NCBI RefSeq assembly: GCF_011397635.1
Contig: NC_064771.1
Span: 13,889,379-13,953,378, forward strand
DNA: 64,000 nucleotides
Direction of reading: 5' to 3'
Source: Epinephelus fuscoguttatus
Lineage: Eukaryota; Chordata; Actinopteri; Perciformes; Serranidae
The notes under the pieces are model-generated. The model was not told the DNA's origin, did no database searches, and worked only from the letters and a program-made list of their open reading frames with translations. The translations under genes were made by a program, and so were the position numbers. Positions 41,796 to 54,700 of this stretch are shown in pieces. The first letter of the stretch is position 1; each line of letters begins with the position of its first letter.

Positions 41796-43102
41796 TTAAA
41801 GGTCGAATGTGTAGGTTTTAGGGGGATTTATTGGCAGAAATGAAATATAATACAATAAGTATGTTTTTTTTTTTTTAAGTGTATAAACCAACACATTCTC
41901 ACTCTGACCTCATCACAAATTGACATGCTTGGGTGTGTATACACTTCCGTTTTCACACACTACGTCAGCGCAACATCGCAAATTGACTTTGTTTTTCCCT
42001 TCGACAACAAACACATATGGTTGGGTTTAGGAAAAAAGAACAGGGTTTGGCTTTAAAATCTTACAGGACACGAACACCACTCTCTTGGGTGAAAGTCGGT
42101 GTTTGTTGGACCCCTCCACCACCCATCCACCGTGTGTCATGCCAACTTTAAAGCACGCCTTTTTTCATTGGTTTCTGATGCTGCAAGTCACTGCCCGAGC
42201 GCCGGATTTCGACAACTTCGGAGTGAGACCGGGCTCTATAACCACCTGACAAAAGGAATAATCATCTCATTCTAAGGAAAGAAAACATAATGATTGGGCT
42301 ATTATTTGCTTGAATCGCTGAATTCAACAGGCAGGCATCTATATTGGACAGGCCTTTGTCTCCAGTTCCTTTAACATAAACTGTTGCTCAGCAAAGATGG
42401 AAAAACTGATCATTTTGTTTTTGAACCAGTATGAGTATTACTTGTATAAAAATCAGGCTTCAAATAACATAATATATGTGAAATGTTATGACACTTGTTT
42501 CACGGCCCCAGAGGATAACAGCACCCAGCCTACTGGCACAACACCACTTTGTTCTGTTAAGACAATATTCATAACTTGGATTAATGTTTGTGAGAAACAC
42601 TTTTGATTCTTTTGATCAGTGGACCCTTACGGACTAAAGGAATATAAATAACTTACCAGGTAATCGAGCTACACCGGGCTAGTAAAAGGGACTGGCCATT
42701 TAATCGGAACTAGGCTTTTAACTGAAGTTTTAGGGTACATCTGCATGGGGAGCAAGTCCTTGTCCACAAAGTCTGCCATGTTGCAACGGCATGTTTCTAC
42801 AGTAGCCCAGAACAGACAAACCAGACTCTGGCTCTATATGGCAATTTGAGTTTTCGCATCACTTCAATCACTGTAGTTAGCAGCCTCTCTGCTTCAGTGT
42901 TCTTACCAGTTTAAATCACCAGGTCCATTTATTGTTGAAGAATCCTCTGTGGATATTGCGGCTCCCAGAAAAAACCTCCTGAACAATGAACACTGAAGGA
43001 ATCCTAACTGGGAGTTCACACTCAGCACATAGAAGTGTCAGCTGGCAGCAGTCTGCAGTTCCCACCACTAGATGTCACTAAATCCTACACACTGCTCCTT
43101 TA
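41796..43102. mobile_element. Non-autonomous DNA transposon with TTAAAGG...GTGTAGG termini, interrupted
   Basis: The left end ttaaaggtcgaatgtgtagg + ttttag and the right end, reversed (taaaggagcagtgtgtagga + tttag), are imperfect terminal inverted repeats. Internal motifs such as tggcagaaatgaaatataat, gccatgttgcaacggcatgt and ccaccactagatgtcacta are familiar from this fish repeat family. About 41880-42240 differs in character (gggtgtgtatacacttccgt, caccctcttgggtgaaagtc type) and looks like a second repeat nested inside. No open frame of note. Confidence 0.6.
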
Positions 43103-46100
43103 CATGTATACTCTGCAGGAAGTGTTGGCTTCTGTTTGCAAACAGGGTCAGCAGTTAAAGTGAAAGCCAATCCCATCTTTGTCCACTTAGCTTTTTGCCG
43201 CTCTATGTCTGCGTTTTTTCGGCACTGTGTCTGTGAACTTCTTGCTTATGGTCTGGCACTTGGTTGCTACCTTTTATTAGGTCCTGACCAAGCCTGTGTG
43301 CTGTTTCTGGAAATGTCCCAAACATAGCTAAATAAGAAGAAAATAAGACAATGCAGGCAGAGGGAAGGGTCTTTGCAGATAAATAGACCTCCACACTTGA
43401 AGGGGGTCACATGTAATCACTGAGAGGGATTACTTCTGTATGAGCCTATACTTTGTTTTTTCTTAAGGAAAAACCCCACAGAGTATACTTTTAAAGCAAA
43501 AGGTACAAATGGCATTTAGAATTAATACATAACTCAGGTGATAACTGTACTCACAATTTGTACTTCAAGCATAGTCATCAGGAAATTCACTGTGAGTAAG
43601 ACAGACAAAGGAATGCAGCTTGGCGTCATTTGACCAACCTAGGTTGACAGGACAAGTAATACTCTCAATCAGAGCTAAAAGAGTACACTTTGTGCACTTG
43701 GACTTTGCCAGGACAGAACAGACAGCAGAGACACAGTTGAGCCTTTTGTACAGGATAATTTCACCTGTGTTAGTATCTACTAAATAAATGAAATCCCACT
43801 TAAATTATTGTTTATACAGGGACAGTTCATGCCTTTTTCTATGTCCCCTGGAAGCAATCAGGAAGCAACCAGTTCTTAAGGAATAGTTTGGATTTTTTTT
43901 AACTTTACCAATTTACCTTGCTGTTGGACAGCCCCCTTTACTATTTTACCTCGCAGAACACAGGAGTTTCTGGTCTATCACTGCCTTGATCAGTTAGTTT
44001 GTGTCATCGTGTGAATTTGGTGTTTTAAAGAGTTAGTTCATCGGGCAAAAATTAATTTCTTCCTATGGCAATTACACAATTAAACAAGGCATGGGCAGGG
44101 ATGTGATGTATATAAATTATTACCCAATGAGCAGTGCATCTTAAGCAAGGGCTAAATTTTATTGGTTCGACTATTTTTTCTAGACTATTTAGATTATTTA
44201 TTCTGTGTGTATATGTGTAATTGATGTGTGATATGTCTGTGTACTGGCAACTCCTGTGTTCTGCAAGGTAAAATTACTGTTTTTGTCAAAGGACTCTGGT
44301 GTCTTCAAGTTCCTCTGTCAGGGCTGTCCAGTAGCAGTACTCCTGCCTGCCTCTCCAAAGTGACAGCATGCCAACCACTACCTGCTGAAGGTAATACATT
44401 GACTATGGTTAAGTACCTGTACTTTGATGCTGATAGTTCATTAGTCAATGATTAACTAATGAACGAAATGAATAATAATACATAAAAATACATAAAGAAC
44501 TGTTAATTAGTTGTGTTTATATTTTTTTCAATGAAAGTCCAATACTCTCAGCTGCCAAAGGCCATGGCCAGACTCTAGACATAGGTAAATCCTTATGTCA
44601 CAGTTGGTTATTGGTCTAAAAATAACATGCATCCTTGTGGTGTTTGGTAGCACACAGCGTACTGGCCTGTTCAACTGTGAAATGTGGCAGTTGGCCCAAT
44701 AAGACAGTAGCCGGCCACCGTAGCATCAATAAAGCCTGGAGCTAGTTTACAACATCCGCAGAGCAGATGCTGTCTGACCCATATTCCACACACAGAATTA
44801 TTCCATACATATACATCAATCGCAGTGAAAAGGGTTGGCGTACAGATAAGGAGTGTATTTCATAAGCCTTATCTGTGACCTCTTTTAATTTCCGATGTCT
44901 TTTTATACCATGTAACAGTCTGATAAGGTGTTGTCATCAGTGTTTATTCACATTTCTATGGCACCACGAGGTTATCTGGGTCACTGTACTTATGCCAGTA
45001 AACACAGATGTAGGAGGTGAACAAGAATTAGGATTATATATTTGTACATGTTTTAAGCCTTTTCAGCAAAAAAAAAGGAGAGCAGAATTTAAAAAGGATG
45101 TGTTGTTGTTCTAGCAGCTGACCACTAGATGTCACTCTCTCACACTAAAGCAGCAGGTCAGGCCTATAGAGGATTATGTCCTCAGTTTTCAGGGCTGACG
45201 TCATCAGTCCTGCAGTGGCAGACCTCCATCCCTCCATCAACTCATCTATTCTTTCATTCATCCCTCAGTGCGTGTACCAACCTGAAATATTAAGGAGCTT
45301 TGCACACGCTTCATATTTTTCTTTCCTTCTCTCCTTCCAGTTTTAAGACTCACCGTTTGTGTGTGGGTGTGGGTGTGTTAGATGCCTAAGATCAAATAAC
45401 CTTAAAGTATGTGTGTGCACCACCTGTCAGGGTATTAGTCACCAAGGGGAGGATACACACAGTCATTGATGGTCAATGAGTTTCATTATTCAGCAGCAAA
45501 AAGTTCTCACGTATCTTTAGACAATAGTCTTACTGTCATAGAGTAAATGTTTAAATTTGTACCAACTTTGCCTCTTAAACGTGTTACTTACAGCGCTGGC
45601 TCCAAGAGTTTTCAGGATTTGCACACTATCCCCCAGTCCAGAGGTTTATTCACCCAAAAATATTTACCTGCTCAGCAATACAGTAGAAAAGTATAGTGAA
45701 TATAGTAAGATATCAAGCACCTTAAAGGCCAGATATTTTTCTCAAGAATAGGTGGAGACCAAAACGGAGATAAAAGTGAGCGTTAGACTTATAATCGCCA
45801 GGTGGCCAGAGACACAACTCCAAGTGAATGGTAATGTAACTGCTGGTAAAGTAGAAAAGCAACTGCAAACATGTTGGACATATCAGCTTTATAATGTGAT
45901 AGTCACTGTAGTGCTCACAGCGTGTTTAATTAACACAGCTAGTAACAAATCAAAATAACGTTACTTGTAGGCTGTCAACATTTTTCAAAATAATTTTATT
46001 ATCGAACACTGATTTTCCATAGTTAATCACATTTTCAATCACGTTTAGAATTCCATTATTTTGCAATTCAAAACAGTTTTGAAATCGACATTAACAAGGT

Positions 46101-46567
46101 GAAGCAATTCTTACCAAAGTGCAATGCAAGTGCAAGTACAATGTTGACAGGTCAGTTCCCACCCATTTAGCCAGCATGGTAGCTAACTTGTTCCATTTAA
46201 CTTTATCCACACTTCTGTAGTGATTCACATACTCCATGGCAATGCCATTGCTCATTGACATCAGTCTGATTAGCTGCACCTGTGTGATCAGCTCCTGGAT
46301 GGGTAGCTCAAACTTTAAGTGCTTCAGTGATAGTTTAATTCCATTTGACACAAAGTGCATATTACTCTTGATTTGTCAACTGAGTCATCTGGAAAGTTTT
46401 TTTAAGTGAAAGAAGCCATTCAAAAGTGCAATGGTGTCATTATTTTCCATTACTGTGGCAGCAGAAAACAGGAAGTTGCAGTGGCGTCTTGACTGCAAGT
46501 GAGGGTGCGTTGAGGGGTCAAAGTAGCAGCGAGAGATTAACATGGTTAAAAAGATAACACATAATGT
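43103..46567. other. Gene-poor interval; no gene seen
   Basis: AT-rich DNA with occasional repeat-like phrases (for example ttaaggaatagtttggattt at 43877, gaccactagatgtcactc near 45121). No exon pairing, RNA gene or intact element could be supported. Confidence 0.5.
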
Positions 46568-47031
46568 TCAGACCATAGACTCTATAAAAAAGATGGACAA
46601 CATGACAGCTCCCCAGAAGTGAAGCCAAAACAACTCAGTCGCCTCCTGGTGGCTGGATGCAGTACAGGTCATAAAGCCCACGCCCAGCATGTTCACGGAA
46701 AGGACATGGGCCAAACTAAAAAGTCAAAGTACACATAGGTTCTTATCATGCTGTTGTCATTCAAGTGTTCGTTTTTCTTATAGATTTGCTTTTAATTAGA
46801 AATTCAATACTATAAAAATTGGGTTTCACGTCATGATTGGCAGCTATGTGTGCCAATTGGTGTGCTCATTATAAATGGTTCTTCTCATGATTGGTTGGAT
46901 GGGTGTTTGTGCAGGACCTGGAAACTGCAGAGATCCCTACTGTGCAGACTCTGGCTCCAAATGACACCACCAGCTCAAGACGGCAGCGACCATATCCGGG
47001 GTATTTTGGCTTTAAGTCTATGGTTTGGACC
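46568..47031. mobile_element. MITE-like element with (A)CCATAGACT...AGTCTATGGT ends
   Basis: The left end 'ttcagaccatagact' and the right end 'agtctatggtttgga' are inverted repeats. Between them are gaagtgaagccaaaacaact, tcgcctcctggtggctgg and caagacggcagcgaccat, common fish-repeat phrases. 464 bp and non-coding. Confidence 0.6.
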
Positions 47032-49525
47032 TTAATTGCATTGCGATTAACATGCTAATGCCGACAGCCCTAACTGCTTCTGAACATACTGTAGTATAAA
47101 CAAACATAAACACTCTTGTCTTCTGGTTTCACTGTGTTAACATGTCCATATACAGTACATTCTATATTTATGCACATGTTGTAGGCCTACTGTGTTTCAA
47201 TATGCATTACAACAAGCAAAAGAGACTGGATATTAGACTTCTCCAGTGGGCCAGAGACATGAATCAAAATGAATGCTGTGAGAAAGCAACTGTTTGCTAA
47301 CATGTTCAATATATAAACCTTATAACGTGATTTATGTGGATACTGTGCTCACAGCTTGCTTTTCCCAAGTGGCCAGAATTAAATAAAGACACATTTTTCA
47401 TAAAAGAACAGCCAGTTGCTAACCTTACTGGCAGGCGTTAGCTTGTGAGCTAACATGTTAATGTTTGCAAGCAGCACACTGAGCTCGTAAACAGGAAAAT
47501 GTAGCTCAAAATGAAAGTAAGGTCTTAATACTGTAATTATTCATGACACAGCACAGATGTTTGAAACACTAAGACGCTTCACACAGTGTCGGAGCAGCCC
47601 TCTATATCCCCAGCCATAACAGTGGGCTGTTACATAACCGATACACAGAGCTGCTCCATCAAACGACTTAATCTTTCACTATAAAATACCTCAGTGCAGT
47701 GATATATAGGTCAGTCTGTGTTTACTAGCTGTACTGTTACTGTATAGTAGAGGAGACAGATTTTAACACACTCTGCTGTCCTGTGTGTCCACCAGGCAGC
47801 ATGTTTCACTGGGTCGCTCCCTCCCAGAGGACGTCTTGCTGATGATGACATACAGTTGCTGAGAGGGTTGCCTCATCCCGGATTAGTGTGGGTGTGTGTG
47901 TGCGTGTGTGAGGATGTGTGTGTTTGTGTATTCCTATACTTATGAGGACCAAACTATGTAGAAGTATGTTTTAAGTTTTAATTTTAAACATACTTTTACC
48001 ATTATTTTACTGCCATTTCTTTGCAGTTGTACGTTAATGTAGGGTCATGACTTGTGCTTAAGATCACCATCGGGCACAGATAAGGATGGCTGTGACGAAC
48101 GTCATCATGGCAGATACTCATGAGTGTGGTATGACAGTGTGTGTGGATGTTCCTGTTCTCTTGTCTGAACAAAAGCATTGTTAAAACCACTTCCTGTGCA
48201 GCAGCTTGCAGCTGGACTCTGACTAATAGGAGGAGAATTTGAATACACACACACACACACACACACAGCAGTTGCACTCATGGTCTCTAACACGTTGGCT
48301 CAATATGAGTGGCAGCAATGATGTCATCAAACTGGGACAGTTTTTTTTTTTCTGCCGGGCAGGGCAGACAGGCGAGATCACTGCACCACTCAGGCTGATC
48401 AGAGTGGAGGAGAGGGAGGAGGAGAAGTGTGTTTATGTAAGGGGACAAGTAAGTGAGAGAGGAGAGAAACATAAAGGGAAGAAGAGAGGAGGTGAACAGA
48501 GGAGGAGAAGGAGAAAAGAGGACGAGAGAGGACGTCAGGAACACTGCCAGCATGCAGGTCTAATATGAAAAACGATGTCTGCAGCAGCAGCGACAGGCGA
48601 GGGAGGATGGATCCAGTTCTGCATCAGAGACACTACATCACATTCCCCACAGACGCCTATCTGCACACGAGTTATGTTCACACACATATCGCTGCTGTAA
48701 ATCATCTGTTGCAACGAAAGGGGTTATGTAATAGAGTTTGCCTTTAAATCTCAACGTGGCATCATTCAGCTGTAAAAATTCAGAGATTAAAACCGCACCT
48801 CATTGTTGTGCCTCGAACGCATCACAACAAAGATAAATCACGGTGACAAATCACAAGAGTTTCCTGGGGTGGTACCACAGCGTGCCTCCCTGCAGGGTGC
48901 AGGCTCATTTTTCTCAGGTGGATTGACTTGTCAACACACCTGCACTCGCTTCTGCTCACAGGCCCTGTTGAACAAGTTACATATAGTTTTTCAACATGTG
49001 TGAGCCACTAACATGGGGATCCTGACATGTCTGTAGTGAGATCATTCATCTACATTGAATGTAAGAGACAAGGTTATTGCTGAGAAGACTCTTCCACTTG
49101 GTTAAGTGCTTTGTGGCGTTAAACAGCAAGAGGGTTCTGTTTTTCCAGTGTTATGTCAGTCTTCAGGGATAATGCTGGCACTATTTTTAAACCTTTAGCC
49201 GTGCTAGCAGCATTGCTCTAGAGATGGCAAGTAGTCAGTCTCACTGGAATATCTTATCATCAAGTATAGACTGGCATATTTCGTACTGACATTCATGGTT
49301 CCCATGCTGAATGCTAATGACTTTAGTGATCCCCTGACTTTTGTACTTTTCTCTGAAATGTCTCAACAGCTATTGGATGGATTGCTATGAAGTTTGGCAC
49401 AAGCATTCATGTCTCTCTCAAGATGAATTGCAAAACTTGGGTGATTTTTTAACATTTCTTCTAGTGCCGTCATCAGGTCAACATTGTCCAACGCTTTGGT
49501 TTGTGACCAATAACCTGCAAACTTA
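47032..49525. other. Gene-poor interval with simple repeats
   Basis: It contains a GT-rich run near 47885-47930, a (CA)n microsatellite at 48245-48268 and a polypurine tract at 48440-48537. No coding exon found; the 109-codon frame at 48239-48568 is purine-repeat translation. Confidence 0.5.
48440..48537 (+). repeat. Polypurine (A/G) tract
   Basis: About 100 bases with few pyrimidines (gagagaggagagaaacataa, gggaagaagagaggaggtga and similar). Such tracts can adopt triplex structure; no function is evident. Confidence 0.7.
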
Positions 49526-50204
49526 GGCCCAATCCCAATACCCCCCCTTGTCCACTACCCCTTAGCCTTTGGCCCTACCCCTAGCCCTTGGCCCTCAAAA
49601 TGAAGCAACGAAAGGTAGCGGTAGAAATCTTTCCCTAGGAATTGGGACACCACTCACTACGTCACTGCGTCGGTTACGTTTTTAAACAGGAAGCTGCAAG
49701 TCATCTATATTTCCAACCAGCATCTACAATGGAGTCTCATTCATCCTACCAATCACGTTTGCCACATTCATCATGCTTCGTCTGATGAATGACAGACAAC
49801 AGGGGACTTCTGCTAGCTAGCTGACCAGCTAATATTATGAGGCAGCATAGTTATACTAGCTGGTGTGTTATTGTGATGTGAAAAGTCTGACAATTTTGCA
49901 GAACAGGACAGATGAGAGACACCAGATAGCTAACAAGCAACCTGACGACGGTAACGTTAGCTATGTATGAACTTTTTTCCCCGTCTCTTGCTTGGTGGTA
50001 GCCATGATGACGTCTACCCCTCGCTGGCAAGTCAGCATCTGAAATCCCTCGCTCCGAAGGGCTAGTTTCATACCCACTAACCCTCGTTATGCCCCCTACC
50101 TTCATACAAAAATGAACTGGGACATCACTACCCTTTGCGGGAACGCGCAAATGTAGGCTAGGGCCAAGGGGTAGGGCTAAGGGGCGGGGGTATTGGGACG
50201 GCCC
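49526..50204. mobile_element. Long-TIR non-autonomous DNA transposon (GGCCCAATCCCAATACCCCC ends)
   Basis: The left end ggcccaatcccaataccccc followed by ccttagcctttggccctacc is mirrored at the right end by ggccaaggggtagggctaag then ggggcgggggtattgggacg gcc. The inverted repeats extend well over 40 bases with mismatches. 679 bp; the 135-codon minus-strand frame inside has no recognisable transposase motif. Target-site duplication is not clear by eye. Confidence 0.7.
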
Positions 50205-50676
50205 ATAATGACCCTCTCTCAGCCTCAGCTGTACTTTGTGTGTAATGCTAATAAGCATTTATGCTAACATGCTAACATAGATGGTAATCATCATACCTGC
50301 TAGCATCAGTTGGCACAGTCATTGTGAGCATTACGTTAGCATTTAGTTCAAGCCCTTTGGTGCGTAAGTGCAGTCTCTCAGAGCCCCTGGCATGGCTAGA
50401 GACTTTCAGTTACGTTCATCCTGTTCAACAAATCTCGCTAAAAGCTAAACTAACATTTTTTTGTTCATTTCTCAATACTTACCAACTTCCCAACCCAGTC
50501 TGTGGCACTCAGCCTCCAGCAAACTTGTGCCTCCTGATGTACATCTTAAAAATGAGTCACAAACACTTAAGTACTTCATTTTCACAATTTTAGAAGATAC
50601 ATAAATGATTTTGCTAACTCAGACTGCTAAAGCCTCATAATAGCTTTGGCATGTGAGTTCTGGCTTTAGACCAATT

Positions 50677-51680
50677 TTAAAAAGACAGTTACCTAAAATG
50701 AAAAAATATATATATTTTCAGTCTTACCTTTAGTTTTATTTATAAGTCTAAATTGTTTTGGTGTGAGTTCTTGAGTGTTGCAAATATTTGCTGTAGAGAT
50801 GTCTGCCTTCTCTCCAGTTTAATTAAACTAATTGGCTCTCAGCCTGTAGTGCTCAAAGCACCAAAAGCGACATTTAAACTCAACAGCAATGTCTCTTTCC
50901 ACAAATCATGACCCAGTTACTCAAGATAATCCACAGACCTTGTTGTGAGCAGTTTCATGTAGGAACTATTTTTTTTCTACTGAACTACATCTGTCAACTG
51001 AATTACCACGTAAAAGGAAGAGTGCATCTACTCATGGACAAGAGGCTTGTGACAATGTGAGATGTGAATATTAACAGCTTTCTCCTCAGCTAAGCTATAA
51101 AGTTAGCTCGCTCAAAAGTTCTAGGTGAGCTAGCAGTAGATACACGCTTCCTTCTGCACAATAATTTGGTTGGTGAGTGTGGTTTGGTAGAAAGAAAATA
51201 GCCAAACCACACTTGCCAACCAAATTATTGCGCAGAAGGAAGCGTGCATCTACCGCTAGCTCACCTAGCACTTTTTTTTAGCAAGCTAACGTTATAGCTT
51301 AGTGGAAGAGGAAGCCATTAATGTTCACATCTCACACTGTTACAAGCCTGTCGTCCATGAGTAGATGCACTCTTCCTTTTGCGTGGTAATTCAGCTGGCG
51401 GGTGTAGTTCAGTAGAAAGAAAATAGTTCCTACCTGAAACTGCTCACAACAAGGTCTGTGGATTATCTTGAGTAACTGGGTCATGATTTGTGGGAAGAGA
51501 CATTGCTGTTGAGTTTTTATTTTTTGGTGCTTTGAGTGCCTCAAACCGAGTGCCATCTAGTTCTATTATATTCAAGAGAAGGCAGACATCTCTATGGCCG
51601 ATATCGCGAGAGTGATAAACAGCACTATAGGTAAGAGGAATCATATGTGTTTTTCATTTCAGGGTGAATTGTCCCTTTAA
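50677..51680. mobile_element. Fold-back element: ~1-kb imperfect palindrome
   Basis: The left arm (50677-51187) and right arm (51202-51680) are reverse complements over most of their length, around a 14-base purine loop at 51188-51201. Matching landmarks: gatgtctgccttctct/agagaaggcagacatctc, tgacccagttactcaagata/tatcttgagtaactgggtca, cacgcttccttctgc/gcgcagaaggaagcgtg. The outer ends resemble TTAAAGGGACAATTCACC termini of a known class of fish MITEs. No open frame shows a transposase. Confidence 0.85.
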
Positions 51681-52070
51681 ATATGTAAACTTAACCTTGA
51701 AGTTTGGGAAAATGAGGATAAAATGATGGGCAAAACATGTACTGGAATTGTGCAGGCATAAAAGTCTTGGGTTTGGAAACAAAAATAAACATCAGACAGC
51801 GTTAATGAATAGCTGATATGCTCACACTGAATGTGATGGCGCACACAATGTGGAATAATGATTCGTCCATCATGAAAGCAATCCAACGGAGAGAATGGGA
51901 AATGTCTGCTCACTCGCATTCTTCTGCAGATAATATGTACATTGTTATTCATATATTTATATATCTAAGTGCCGGAGTTGTTAGTTGCATGTTTGCATAC
52001 ACCCCTCAAGCTGTCTTCTTCTTTGCATCCTATTTTTCTTTGATGTACACTGTCGGCGCTTGCTTGCTGC

Positions 52071-52119
52071 AATGGCCTGATTCCCCACAGGGATCATTAA
52101 TGTTTCATCTAATCTAATC
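52071..52119 (+). mobile_element. Short LINE-like 3' tail remnant
   Basis: 'gattccccacagggatcatt' followed by (atctaatcta) resembles the 3' end of fish LINEs (ccc-ac-ggatca, then short tandem tail). Only ~50 bp are recognisable. Confidence 0.4.
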
Positions 52120-53155
52120 GAACCCCTGCTGTCACCACAGAGCAGCCTCGCAGTCGAGACACCAGCGCAGAGCTGCAGAGCGGGATTGTAACACAAAATC
52201 CTGTTTGAAGTAAAGCAGACAACGATAAGCTCACACTCGGTCATAAGAATTAAACTGACTGTAAGGGAGGAGCGTGGAAATATGATAATATGTCAATTTA
52301 CCAAGCAGCTGAACGGCTGGTGATTAAATTTGAGGCTTTAATACTGAGTGGCACACATCTGTGGCACAAAGGGTTAACAGCCACATCCACAGTTCCTGTG
52401 TGAACATCTGTGGCTGTGATGTCCTGCAGTGTAACAACCTGCTAATTCACCTGTAAATCTGTTTTATGGCTCGTTTCTCCTCTCCGTCTTTTGAAAATCT
52501 CCTTCCCTTCACATTCCAAGCTCTCTGTGAAGGAGTGAAAGAGTTAGAGACAGACAGAAAGTGAGAATGAGAGCGATCATGTGCATGGAGGAGTGTCTGC
52601 AAAGACGGAGGAGGGAGGGGTGATGTACAGAAGAAAGACAGAGGGAAGTGAAAGGGAGAGACAGAAACGGAAAGGAACACTTTGATGCATGTTTTTAAAA
52701 GGCCTGTCTGACCTGTTTGTGCTCTCACACACACCTACTGACTGATGTTGTACTGACATGTGCATGATGTCCACACGCACACACAGACCATGCATCATGT
52801 TGGTTATATGACTCTCTTCCCAACAGCACTGCATGACATGGGAACAGAAACAGCATGTGTCTGTCTCTGTCACTTCCCCTGGTGGTCAGTGGTCTCTTTA
52901 TGGTCACACATACGTATGCACTCACACAACTTCCCTGTTTCTAGTCTAAGAGTAATGTATTGTTTTAGCACTAGTGTGTGTGAGTGCGTGTGTGTGTGCG
53001 CGGCAGCTAAGTCCGGTGCTAATGCGTCCAGCCAGGCAGCACTGATACAACAGTGAGAGCAGAGATAAAGCCGGCTTTGTGTCCAACTCAGGATCTCGGC
53101 CACAGAGTGGCTGAAATGGCACACAGCCATTGTCACAGGTTCACTGCGGTCATGC

Positions 53156-53156
53156 A

Positions 53157-53188
<32 letters not shown>

Positions 53189-53190
53189 CA
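53156..53190 (+). repeat. (CA)n microsatellite
   Basis: Interrupted CA run followed by a GA-rich patch to about 53206. Confidence 0.95.
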
Positions 53191-54044
53191 GAGAAAGAGA
53201 GAGAGGGCTGGTGTCACCAACACTGGCTGAAACCACAGATTATAAAAGGTGCAATTGCTACACTGTTTAACATCAGTGAATCATTGCCATATTATTTTGA
53301 GACATTGATATAATCACTGTAAACAAACACGGCCGTCCATCCTGGCTGACTGGCAGCCTCTAATGGCTTCTTTTACATTGTGTGCCACTAGAACAGATTT
53401 CACAGGAAATGTGAGGGATTGTATCATTAAACAAAACACAAAGACTGCTGTTCTTCCACTGTGAATGATGCTTAAAGATGCATTTACTGTTTGTTTTTTT
53501 TGCCACTTGAGGGCAAGCAACAAGCTGTAAATGCTGCGTTGACATCTCGTCGCCTCGTGAAGTCGATTGTGTTAGCAAACCATTGCCTATTTACACATAC
53601 GACAAATACTGTATGAAGCAACATTAACACTGATTTGAAATCATGTTTCTGGCCAATATCAACACTCCTTATAGCTCAGTTTTGGTATACCATACCATAA
53701 TGCTGATCTTGAGGCTTTAGAATGGGAGTCCACAAACAATCGTGGAAGGTTATTAGGGCATGTTAGTGAGGGCAAGTGTCTACGTAGCATTTTTCTTCAG
53801 CAGAAAAGCAGTGGGAGGGCACTGGGGAGCGCTTCATCCCAGCACTTCATGAAAAAGTGCTCCCAGTGCTCTTTTTAATGACATGGTATGCGTGGGTGTG
53901 TTTCTATGACAACAGTATTGACACTAACATTAGCTAGGTAGCTAACATAATGCTACCATTAACAGAGGGTTTGATACACAGTTAAGAACACGCTTACAAT
54001 GCGACACTCAGTGTCTGGTCATTTTGCTCCCACATTTTTTTGTC

Positions 54045-54700
54045 TTTGTTGACCTGTTTACGGGTTGGGGGAGAGTTACTGACTCAAGCGAGGGAGTTCA
54101 AGTTTCTTGGGGTCTTGTTCACGAGTGAGGTTAGAATGGAGCGTGAGATGGATCGGCAGGTCGGTGCGGCTTCTGCAGTGATGCGGGCGCTGCGCCAGTC
54201 CGTCGTGGTGAAGAGGGAGCTGAGCCGCAAAGCTTTCGATTTACTAGTCCATCTACGTCCCAACCCTCACCGCTGGTCTTGAGCTCTGGGTAGTGACCGA
54301 AAGAATGAGATTGCAGATACAAGCGGTGGAAATGAGTTTCCTTCATGGGGTGGCTGGGCTCTGCCTTAGAGATAGGCTGAGGAGCTTGGACATCCGGAGG
54401 GAGCTCGGAGTAGAGCCGCTGCTCCTTCGCGTCGAGAGGGGTCAGTTGAGGTGGTTCGGGCATCTGATCAGGATGCCTCCTGGGCACGTCCCACTGGTAG
54501 GCGGCCCCGGGGCAGACCCAAAACACGCTGGAGGGATTACATATCTCGTCTGGCCTGGGAACGCCTTGGGGTCCCCCAGGAGGAGCTGGAAAGTGTTGTT
54601 GGGGAGAAGGATGTCTGGGGTGCTTCGCTCGGCCTGCTGCCCCCACGACCCGGCCCCGGATAAGAGGATGAAAATGGATGGATGGATGGATGGATGGATG
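54045..54700 (+). pseudogene. LINE reverse-transcriptase C-terminal remnant, copy 1
   Basis: Conceptual reading in more than one frame gives EFKFLGVLFTSE, MEREMDRQVGAASAVMRAL, VVVKRELSRKAF, then ELWVVTERMR, AVEMSFLHGVAGLCLRDRLR, LRWFGHLIRMP and RPRGRPKTRWRDYISRLAWE. This is the conserved C-terminal region of a non-LTR retrotransposon ORF2 very common in fish. Frame changes and a small deletion (after the 'SRKAF' part) show it is dead. The 3' end is a (GGAT)n tail at about 54671-54700. 5'-truncated, as expected for LINE insertion. Confidence 0.88.

Larger units (their letters stand above)
51681..54039. other. Gene-poor interval with simple repeats
   Basis: It holds a short LINE-like tail (52071-52119), CA repeats (53156-53190) and a purine-rich stretch (about 52528-52680). 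Open frames at 52447-53223 are CA/GT-repeat and low-complexity translations. No gene supported. Confidence 0.5.

Noticed and set aside
48239-48568. 109-codon frame rich in Arg/Glu/Lys
   Set aside because: Translation of a polypurine tract and CA repeat.
52447-53223. Overlapping 95-117-codon minus-strand frames
   Set aside because: They translate GT/CA microsatellites and purine-rich DNA and show no conserved motif.
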